Shown here: positions 1 through 5,881 of the stretch, piece after piece
Position numbering within the stretch: position 1 is the first letter of the stretch
How the letters are laid out: each line of letters opens with the position of its first letter
Source: RGIG4576 sp045656705
Lineage (GTDB): Bacteria > Bacteroidota > Bacteroidia > Bacteroidales > Muribaculaceae
DNA length: 8,422 nt
NCBI GenBank assembly: GCA_045656705.1
Contig: JAZORR010000030.1
Span: 1-8,422 of the forward strand
Direction of reading: 5' to 3'
Translations under genes and position numbers: made by a program
The notes under the pieces: model-generated
Database searches by the model: none
What the model was told of the DNA's origin: nothing
The model's input: the letters and a program-made list of their open reading frames with translations, nothing else

Positions 1-376
1 CATCAGCCGTTAATCATCAAGGATTATCTCAGATAATTTACTACCCTTTAGGGCTGGAGAAATTTCGGATAACTTGCAGTGTCCTTGTGTAGTGAATGAT
101 ACCCGAACTTTGCGTAGTGAAATATCAAAGTGTGACGAAAATCGACAGCCATTGTATCATCAAATCAGGCTGTAAAATAAGACACAGTAATGGGGCATCG
201 AGCAGTGATGAATTGCCCGATAACGATAAAAAAAACCACTCGGCTCGCTCCTTGTGAGGAGAAAACCAAGTGGTCTTGTATGAGGATTAAATGATGTTTA
301 CCGAAGTCGGTTGCGACCGATAGAACAGCCAAAGCCAAGAATCAACGGCACATCATCGGATGTCTATCGTAAAAGA
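1..376. other. Gene-free stretch at the left edge
   Basis: I see no supportable gene here. All three plus frames stop early (stops at 11-13, 34-36 and 90-92), so at most a short tail of a plus-strand gene could enter from the left, and no minus frame runs off the left edge. The stretch holds a perfect 15-bp palindrome at 23-37 (7-bp arms, ATTATCT/AGATAAT), a CCCT/AGGG pair at 44-53, ACAGCC/GGCTGT arms at 145-150 and 168-173, and GGGCA/TGCCC arms around 194-218. It also contains the terminator at 228-274. Bases 275-376 are the 3' untranslated part of the kinase transcript and contain a small hairpin at 307-320 (TCGGT-TGCG-ACCGA). Confidence 0.6.
228..274 (-). terminator. Rho-independent terminator of the kinase/regulator operon
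   Basis: Read on the minus strand, the arms at 266-274 and 235-243 (ACCACTTGG against CCGAGTGGT) pair over nine positions with one G-U type pair. An inner hairpin of five perfect pairs closes a four-base loop (248-252 with 257-261). The outer stem is followed directly by a run of eight T (plus-strand A run 228-235). This is the standard intrinsic terminator layout. It lies about 100 bp downstream of the kinase stop codon. On the plus strand no T run follows the hairpin, so it should work mainly for minus-strand transcripts. Confidence 0.85.
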
Positions 377-1690
377 TTACTCCATAACAATCGCGAAGGT
401 CACGCGGCTGTCGGTGTTGTGTTTTAGGCGGAGAGAGCCACCGTGGAGACGAAGGATTTGGCGTGAGACTGCCAAACCGATGCCTGAGCCGTCGGTTTTG
501 GTAGTGAAGAATGGAGTAAAGATATTTTCGGCGACTTCGTCAGGTATTGCAGCACCATTATTGGTAACTTCTATCTGAATGCGTTCCTCGGAGTCGATGC
601 TTGAATGAATAGTAATAACTTTGTCGGCAACGGATTCTTGCTCTGATAGTGCTTCAGTTGCGTTCTTGAGAAGATTAACCATTACTTGCGACATCAAGGC
701 TCGGTCGGCATAAAGCATCGTATCCTCAGGCTCGATATTCACTTCTACCTTAATATTGTCGCGTTGTGTCAATGCCAAAGCTTCCGATACTAATTCTGAA
801 AGATAGAATGGTGCTTTTTGAGGCGTAGGTATGCGTGTTACTGCACGGAAAGAATCGACAAAGCGAAGCAACCTGTCAGATGTCGAATGTATCGTCTCCA
901 ATCCTTGACGCATAGTCTCGGTATCGCCGGATGATGAGAGTAGTGTGTGGCTGATAGAAGTTACAGGAGCGAGCGAGTTCATAATCTCGTGAGTGAGAAT
1001 ACGCGTAAGTTTCTCCCACGACTCAGCTTCTTTGCGGTCAAGTTCATCATGGATATTTCCCACAGATATAACACGCAACTCCTTACCGTCAAAAGTCATA
1101 GCCGAGCAACTTAATACAAGGTTTTGCTCACCCATTTCGTTGGCAAAGTGAGCAGTGCGTTGCTCTTCAGGGCGAATGTTACGCAACACCTCACACAGTT
1201 CCGGGCTAAGAGCGTTCAGCTGGTCTATGTGATTTAGTCGTTCCATGCCTACGATATTAAGCACTTTGGAGTTCGTTTGTGCCACGACACCATTTTCCAT
1301 AATAGTAATAATACCGATATTGGCACACTCCATAATCAGCTCAAAGTACTTCTCTTTTTCACGCATTTGCGTCTTGGCATTATCCATTACATCTTTTATG
1401 CGATTAAGAGATTGGTTTATCAGAGCATGGCGAGTGATGTTTGGATTTTCTGTGAAACGGAATGAATAGTCATCATTCTGCACAGCCTTAAAAACAAACA
1501 TCAGCCTATCGATAACCACTCGGTAAAGTTTTATCAAACGGAAAATGCAGAATATAATAACAGGAATGGTGGCTATCAGATGTGCAGTGCGACCTAAAGC
1601 CCAAACATAACCCGACAATACAGCCATAGCTATAATGACTACAATGTAAGCAAGCACTTTGCCGTAAGGTATGGTCTGTTGTCGTTTCAC
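377..1690 (-). CDS. Membrane sensor histidine kinase (NtrB/NtrY-like)
   Basis: This is a 437-residue sensor kinase that should phosphorylate the regulator encoded just upstream. Two transmembrane segments (about 9-31 and 37-57) are separated by only a few residues, so there is almost no periplasmic sensor domain. A HAMP-like linker (about 58-110) and a PAS-like domain (about 111-210) follow. The HisKA H-box is LTHEIMNSLAPV with phospho-acceptor H234. The HATPase domain has an N-box with N339 and N343, an F-box TPFFTTK (392-398) and a G2 box GSGIGLA (401-407). The G1 box reads NNGAAIP (377-383) instead of DxGxGIP, losing the usual Asp and second Gly. The start is GTG, not ATG; it overlaps the regulator stop codon as GTGA, which implies translational coupling, and the next ATG lies inside the first membrane segment. 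The signal is unknown; membrane state or a cytoplasmic PAS ligand are possible inputs. Confidence 0.93.
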   Translation of the reverse strand: MKRQQTIPYGKVLAYIVVIIAMAVLSGYVWALGRTAHLIATIPVIIFCIFRLIKLYRVVIDRLMFVFKAVQNDDYSFRFTENPNITRHALINQSLNRIKDVMDNAKTQMREKEKYFELIMECANIGIITIMENGVVAQTNSKVLNIVGMERLNHIDQLNALSPELCEVLRNIRPEEQRTAHFANEMGEQNLVLSCSAMTFDGKELRVISVGNIHDELDRKEAESWEKLTRILTHEIMNSLAPVTSISHTLLSSSGDTETMRQGLETIHSTSDRLLRFVDSFRAVTRIPTPQKAPFYLSELVSEALALTQRDNIKVEVNIEPEDTMLYADRALMSQVMVNLLKNATEALSEQESVADKVITIHSSIDSEERIQIEVTNNGAAIPDEVAENIFTPFFTTKTDGSGIGLAVSRQILRLHGGSLRLKHNTDSRVTFAIVME

Positions 1691-3030
1691 AATCCGTAGC
1701 GTTTAATTTTGTTGTAAAGAGTCTGACGAGTGATGCCAAGTTGTTGAGCAACTTGAGATAGGTTACCGCCACATTGAGCGATTGCATTAGCTATGCCTTG
1801 TCGTTCTATATCTTCAAGTGTTTGACTCTCGTTTAGCGGTAGGCTTGGCGTATGCAGTTCAATATGTTCAGGGCTGATTATATCGCTATCGCACATAATC
1901 ACTGCCGTTTCCATAGCATTTTGCAATTCGCGAATATTACCTTCCCATGGGTGAATTTTCAGTTTCTCAGCAGCATCACCCGAAAGCAATAATCCCTCTT
2001 TGTTATACTTTTGAGCATAACGAGCCATGAACATTTCAGCAAGAGGCACGATGTCATCTTTGCGATTACGCAAAGGTGGGATATTGATATGTATCGTATT
2101 TATACGGAAAAGCAAATCTTGGCGAAACTCTCCTTTAGCCACAGCATCGTGCAAATCTCGATTTGTGGCAGAGATAAGGCGTATATCTATCGGTTTAGCC
2201 TCATTTGCACCGAGTCGTGTTACAGCACGATTTTGTAGCACGACCAACATTTTAGATTGAAGATGCAATGGCAGATTGGCAATCTCGTCCATAAATAGAG
2301 TTGAGCCACTTGCTGATTCCATTTTACCTTCGCGGTCAGTGCGGGCATCGGTAAATGCCCCCTTGACATGCCCAAACAGTTCGCTCTCGAACAAAGTTTC
2401 AGGGATAGCACCCATATCAAGCGATACCATTGTTTTACGGCAACGAGTAGACAAACGGTGAATTTCTCGTGCCAACACTTCCTTACCTGTACCGTTTTCA
2501 CCTGTAATGAGAATATTTGCGTCTGTAACAGCCACACGCTCAATTATAGTGCGAATGCGTTTCATTTCGGCACTCTCGCCCCAATACATATCAGGTTTTG
2601 ATTCGGCAGTCGGAGTTTTAGCAGTCTTTTTCGCTTTACCTTTGGTTGACTTATAGGCATTTTGTAGAGTCTCGATAAGTTTTGTGTTATCCCAAGGTTT
2701 CACTACAAAATCGAAAGCACCCTCTTTCATGGCACGCACAGCGAGGTCAATATCGGCGTATGCAGTGAAAAGCACCACTTTGGTATCGGGAAATTTTTCC
2801 AACACCTCTCTGAGCCAATATATGCCCTCATTGCCGGTATTGATACCAGCGTGAAAGTTCATGTCGAGCAACACCACATCAGGCGATTCCTTTTGCAAAG
2901 TAGAAATCAATGAGTTGGGTGAAGATAATGTTATAATATCTTCAAACACACCGTCACACAATAGTTTGACAGCCGAAAGAATTGAACGGTTGTCATCTAC
3001 AATCAATAATTTACCTGCTGCTTTTGCCAT
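1687..3030 (-). CDS. Sigma-54-dependent response regulator, NtrC family
   Basis: This 447-residue protein has the full NtrC-type layout. The receiver domain (about 6-125) carries the acidic pair D12/D13, phospho-acceptor D56 (VVLLDMNF), T89 and K111. A Lys/Ala-rich linker follows (about 128-146). The AAA+ sigma-54 interaction domain (about 148-385) has Walker A GENGTGKE (177-184), Walker B TLFMDE with D248/E249, and likely arginine fingers R303 and R309. A Fis-type helix-turn-helix (about 405-447) ends the protein. The sigma-54-contacting loop reads GAFTDA (224-229) where most family members have GAFTGA; I recall this variant as frequent in Bacteroidota, so the protein is probably active. It should bind enhancer-like sites and activate sigma-54 promoters. 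The divergent palindromes at 3115-3153 and the sigma-54 promoter of the exporter operon are the obvious targets. It is the first gene of its operon and starts at ATG 3030. Confidence 0.95.
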   Translation of the reverse strand: MAKAAGKLLIVDDNRSILSAVKLLCDGVFEDIITLSSPNSLISTLQKESPDVVLLDMNFHAGINTGNEGIYWLREVLEKFPDTKVVLFTAYADIDLAVRAMKEGAFDFVVKPWDNTKLIETLQNAYKSTKGKAKKTAKTPTAESKPDMYWGESAEMKRIRTIIERVAVTDANILITGENGTGKEVLAREIHRLSTRCRKTMVSLDMGAIPETLFESELFGHVKGAFTDARTDREGKMESASGSTLFMDEIANLPLHLQSKMLVVLQNRAVTRLGANEAKPIDIRLISATNRDLHDAVAKGEFRQDLLFRINTIHINIPPLRNRKDDIVPLAEMFMARYAQKYNKEGLLLSGDAAEKLKIHPWEGNIRELQNAMETAVIMCDSDIISPEHIELHTPSLPLNESQTLEDIERQGIANAIAQCGGNLSQVAQQLGITRQTLYNKIKRYGL

Positions 3031-3090
3031 ATTTTCAACATACTTCCCAATTCGTCAAAAAACAGAGACGAATTATCTCGTTTACAACCA

Positions 3091-3122
3091 CAAAATTACA
3101 TCAAAAACGCCGTGTGTCCAAA
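3091..3122 (-). promoter_or_regulatory. Bacteroides-type promoter of the regulator/kinase operon
   Basis: On the minus strand TTTG (3122-3119) lies 20 bp upstream of TAATTTTG (3098-3091), a full match to the Bacteroides -7 consensus TAnnTTTG with the -33 TTTG box at a proper distance. Transcription would start near 3085, leaving a leader of about 55 bases before the ATG at 3030. The -33 box lies inside the weaker regulator-type site at 3115-3131. The assignment rests on consensus match and position only. Confidence 0.65.
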
Positions 3123-3131
3123 CCTTTTACA
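3115..3131. promoter_or_regulatory. Weaker putative regulator-binding site (distal)
   Basis: TGTCCAAACCTTTTACA shares the frame TGTC-N10-ACA with the perfect palindrome at 3137-3153 and matches it at 11 of 17 positions. It is itself partly symmetric (TGT/ACA ends and inner AA/TT). Its centre is 22 bp from the centre of the strong site, about two DNA turns, as expected for two activator dimers bound on one face. It overlaps the -33 box of the regulator's own promoter. Confidence 0.45.
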
Positions 3132-3136
3132 CCGAT

Positions 3137-3153
3137 TGTCTAATAATTAGACA
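3137..3153. promoter_or_regulatory. Putative enhancer site for the sigma-54 regulator
   Basis: TGTCTAATAATTAGACA is a perfect 17-bp palindrome with eight-base arms around a central A. Its centre is about 90 bp upstream of the start predicted from the sigma-54 promoter of the TolC gene, within the usual range for NtrC-type activator sites. A related site lies 22 bp further upstream. The site sits between the divergent regulator operon and the exporter operon, so the encoded regulator is the natural candidate to bind it. No binding data can be inferred beyond this. Confidence 0.65.
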
Positions 3154-3207
3154 CTTCGCAAAAGTGGTGAAATGCCTAAAGTGCTGAAAATCAACAATTG
3201 GCACACT

Positions 3208-3226
3208 TTGGCACGCCATTGGCTAT
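3208..3226 (+). promoter_or_regulatory. Sigma-54 promoter of the exporter operon
   Basis: TTGGCACGCCATTGGCTAT matches the -24/-12 consensus YTGGCACG-N4-TTGCW with a perfect -24 half and one mismatch in the -12 half (TGGC for TTGC). The invariant GG (3210-3211) and GC (3222-3223) have the required spacing. Transcription would start near 3235, 17 bases before the ATG of the TolC gene. I saw no TAnnTTTG box upstream of this gene on the plus strand, which fits sigma-54 control. A second TTGGCAC at 3198-3204 lacks a correctly spaced -12 element. Confidence 0.75.
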
Positions 3227-3251
3227 ATTTTAAGTAAAAACATTAAATTTT

Positions 3252-4574
3252 ATGACACATCAGAGAATAATACTACTAATGTCAATTTTTTTGACACTTA
3301 TGTGCAAAGCACAAACACTGACCATAGACGACTGCATGCGTTATGCAGTTGAGCATTCCACAGCAGTTGGGAAGCAACGTCTTTCGGCAGATGATAATCA
3401 AGCTAATTATAATGAGGCAGTAGCTTCATTATTCCCCTCATTGAATGCCGATGTCGGAGCTTCAACAAATTTCGGTCGTGGTATTGACCCTGCTACCAAC
3501 TCTTATACTAATGTGACCACATTCAGCAATTCGTATGGTGTCAGTTTGCAAATGGCCCTCTTCGATGGTTTGCGAGGTATCAACACCATGAGAGCAATGA
3601 AGGTGGCTCGCAAAAAAGGTTTGGTCGATACTCAGATAGCACAAGACGAAGTAGCGATGCAAACACTTTCGGCATACATGGATGTGGTTTATTACACCGA
3701 AGCCGTAAAAATAGCAAAAGAGCAGTTAGAAGCATCACGCAAAACATTAGAGTTCACTCAACGACAATTTGACCTCGGACTTAAAAGTTCGGCAGATGTA
3801 GCAGAGATTGAATCACAAGAAGCAAATTATGATTATCTGCTCATAACCGAAGAGAACAATCTTGCTCTTGCATATATAAAGTTGCGTGAAGTAATGAACT
3901 ATCCACAAAACCAGGAATTGCAAATTGTAACCGACATCGATTTGGAAATAATTCCAACAGCAACATCAGAGAAAGCATTGGTAGATTATGCGTTGGCAAA
4001 CAATCCTCGCGTTGCAGCCAGTCGCCATTTTACCGAGCAACAACGCTTGAATCTCAAACGAGCTAAAGGCAGTTTTCTCCCATCACTATATCTTTATGGT
4101 GGTTACAATACCTCATATTTTATCGACTTTGACAACAAACCAGCTTACGATCCATTTGGCACACAGTTTCGCAACAACCGAGGTGGCTACATTCAGCTAT
4201 CATTGTCAATACCTATCTTCAACGGTTTGTCAATACAATCATCAAGTCGCCGAGCCAAGAATGCCTATCATGTGGCACAATTGGAGCAAGAGACCGTAGA
4301 GCGTGCAGTAGAGAGCGAAGTTTCGCAAACATGGCAAGAGATGCAAGGCTACAGCAAGCAATATGTGCAAGGCGATAAGAAAGTGCGAGCTGCACAACTT
4401 GCCTACGACGGAACAGAGAAAAAGTTTGAAAACGGACTTGTCTCGGCACTTGACTTGCACACAGCAGCCAACACCTTGTTACAAGCCAAGTCAGATAAAC
4501 TTCGTGCTTATCTTCAATACATCATCAAGGCACGAATGGTTGACTACTACAATGGGTTACCACTTATAAAGTAA
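3252..4574 (+). CDS. TolC-family outer-membrane efflux channel
   Basis: The 440-residue product is a TolC/OprM-type outer-membrane protein forming the exit duct of the tripartite exporter encoded downstream. A signal peptide covers about residues 1-20, with likely cleavage after CKA (A20/Q21); I see no convincing lipobox. The mature protein has the two-repeat structure of the OEP family: each half pairs an outer-membrane beta segment with long periplasmic helices. Repeat landmarks are the FDG motif (104-106) in SLQMALFDGLRG and the matching FNG motif (323-325) in SLSIPIFNGLS. Helical Glu/Gln/Ala-rich stretches follow each, and the length is normal. It is the first gene of the plus-strand operon, close behind the sigma-54 promoter, and is followed after 35 bp by the adaptor gene. 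The family is certain; the substrate is not readable. Confidence 0.94.
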   Translation: MTHQRIILLMSIFLTLMCKAQTLTIDDCMRYAVEHSTAVGKQRLSADDNQANYNEAVASLFPSLNADVGASTNFGRGIDPATNSYTNVTTFSNSYGVSLQMALFDGLRGINTMRAMKVARKKGLVDTQIAQDEVAMQTLSAYMDVVYYTEAVKIAKEQLEASRKTLEFTQRQFDLGLKSSADVAEIESQEANYDYLLITEENNLALAYIKLREVMNYPQNQELQIVTDIDLEIIPTATSEKALVDYALANNPRVAASRHFTEQQRLNLKRAKGSFLPSLYLYGGYNTSYFIDFDNKPAYDPFGTQFRNNRGGYIQLSLSIPIFNGLSIQSSSRRAKNAYHVAQLEQETVERAVESEVSQTWQEMQGYSKQYVQGDKKVRAAQLAYDGTEKKFENGLVSALDLHTAANTLLQAKSDKLRAYLQYIIKARMVDYYNGLPLIK

Positions 4575-4609
4575 AAAACAGATACGAACAATAATAAAAA
4601 CAAAACAAT

Positions 4610-5872
4610 ATGGATATAAAACTTGAAAAGAAAAAAGGGCTTAGAGCCATATTCCAAAAGAAAAATCTTCCATGGGCGTTGGGAGTAGTTCTACTTGGAT
4701 TTATAGTTTGGCTATTGCTACGCGACCATTCATCAACTTTGCGTGTTGATACACAATTGGTCACTATTGCAAAAGTTGAGAAAGGTCAGTTTAACGATTA
4801 TGTGCGTCTTACAGGTAGCGTCCAACCGATGACAACCGTTCAGCTCACCCCATTGGAATCGGGAGTTGTGGAACGAATCGTAGCCGAAGAAGGCACAACA
4901 GTCAAGAAAGGCGATGTAATCCTTGAAATGTCAAACAATTCCCTCTCAATGCAGATTTTGCAATCAGAGGCAGACTTGGCAGAGAAACAAAACATCTTGC
5001 GAAATACGATGATTTCCATGGAGCAAGAGCGTATATCTATCAGTCAAGAGAAATTGCAACTCGATTTGGAGGTATCGCGAGCAAAGCGTAACTTTGAGCA
5101 ACAACAAAATCTGTATCGAGACAAATTGATAGCTAAGGAAGATTTTTTGCAAGCCCAAGAAAACTACAACTTGGCAGTTCGTAAACGCAATTTAGTGTTG
5201 GAGCGTCAACGCCAAGATTCTCTATATCGCACATCACAAGTATCACAGATGGAAGAGAACCTACGCTCAATGCAACTCAATATGGAGTTGATTCGTCAGC
5301 GTGTTGACAATCTCAAAGTGAAAGCACCAATCGACGGCGAAGTGGGAATGTTGGAAGTTGTCCTTGGTCAATCTTTAGCACAAGGAGCAAATATCGGTCA
5401 GGTCAACGACCTTACCACTTACAAAGTGCAAGCACAAATAGATGAACATTATATCGACCGAGTGACAACAGGTCTATTAGCATCATTTGAGCGTCAGGAT
5501 AAGAAATATGAAATGCAACTTCGCAAGGTATATCCCGAAGTTCGAAATGGTCAGTTTAAAGCCGATTTTCGCTTTACAGGAGCAGTCCCCGAGAATATTC
5601 GTCGCGGACAGACATATTACCTCAATTTGCAATTAGGCGAGGCAAGCGAAGCTGTTTTAATCCCTCGTGGTTCGTTCTATCAAGCCACAGGTGGCAAATG
5701 GATTTATGTCGTAGATGAATCAGGCGAAAAAGCCTATCGTCGTGAGATTCGCATCGGTCGTCAAAATCCACAATACTATGAGGTGGTTGACGGATTGCAA
5801 CCTGGAGAAAGAGTTATCACCTCTTCATATGACAAATTTGGAGACAATGAAGTTTTGATTTTGAACAAATAA
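4610..5872 (+). CDS. Periplasmic adaptor (MacA/HlyD-type membrane fusion protein)
   Basis: This 420-residue protein should bridge the inner-membrane permease and the TolC channel. It has a Lys-rich cytoplasmic N-terminus and one membrane anchor (about 21-37). The first half of a biotinyl/lipoyl-like domain follows (about 64-110, with GVVERIVAEEGTTVKKGDVI). A long alpha-helical hairpin comes next (about 112-232, rich in Glu, Gln, Arg and Leu, coiled-coil type), then the second lipoyl half (about 235-265, VKAPIDGEVG). A beta-barrel domain (about 268-345) and a membrane-proximal domain (about 346-420, with the typical GLQPGERVI) end the protein. The length is normal for MacA-like adaptors. The stop codon is followed at once by the permease gene, so the two are probably co-translated. 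It has no ABC or RND pump domain of its own; its partner is the FtsX-type permease, which favours an ABC rather than an RND pump. Confidence 0.93.
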   Translation: MDIKLEKKKGLRAIFQKKNLPWALGVVLLGFIVWLLLRDHSSTLRVDTQLVTIAKVEKGQFNDYVRLTGSVQPMTTVQLTPLESGVVERIVAEEGTTVKKGDVILEMSNNSLSMQILQSEADLAEKQNILRNTMISMEQERISISQEKLQLDLEVSRAKRNFEQQQNLYRDKLIAKEDFLQAQENYNLAVRKRNLVLERQRQDSLYRTSQVSQMEENLRSMQLNMELIRQRVDNLKVKAPIDGEVGMLEVVLGQSLAQGANIGQVNDLTTYKVQAQIDEHYIDRVTTGLLASFERQDKKYEMQLRKVYPEVRNGQFKADFRFTGAVPENIRRGQTYYLNLQLGEASEAVLIPRGSFYQATGGKWIYVVDESGEKAYRREIRIGRQNPQYYEVVDGLQPGERVITSSYDKFGDNEVLILNK

Positions 5873-5881
5873 TTGAGAACT

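Noticed and set aside
48..152. A 34-codon minus-strand frame from ATG 152, beginning MAVDFRHTLIFHYAK
   Set aside because: It is short, I recognise no family, another frame over the same bases is also open, and it lies downstream of a strong terminator with no clear promoter. I report the region as a finding but not as a gene.
301..320. Alternative hairpins CCGA-AG-TCGG (301-310) and TCGGT-TGCG-ACCGA (307-320) suggesting an RNA switch
   Set aside because: They are short, lie in the 3' untranslated part of the kinase transcript with no downstream gene to control, and have no aptamer-like conserved core.
2861..3187. A 108-codon plus-strand frame across the start of the regulator gene
   Set aside because: Most of it is antisense to the receiver domain of the regulator, and the remainder covers the promoter and palindromes. 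The translation shows no domain and is a shadow frame.
3163..3189. Two near-identical decamers, AGTGGTGAAA (3163-3172) and AGTGCTGAAA (3180-3189)
   Set aside because: They lie between the enhancer-like sites and the sigma-54 promoter, where a DNA-bending protein might bind, but a single pair of 10-mers with one mismatch is weak and matches no consensus I can name.
3198..3214. The upstream TTGGCAC as a second sigma-54 promoter
   Set aside because: The GC that should form its -12 element is one base too close to the GG, and that spacing is strict for sigma-54 promoters.
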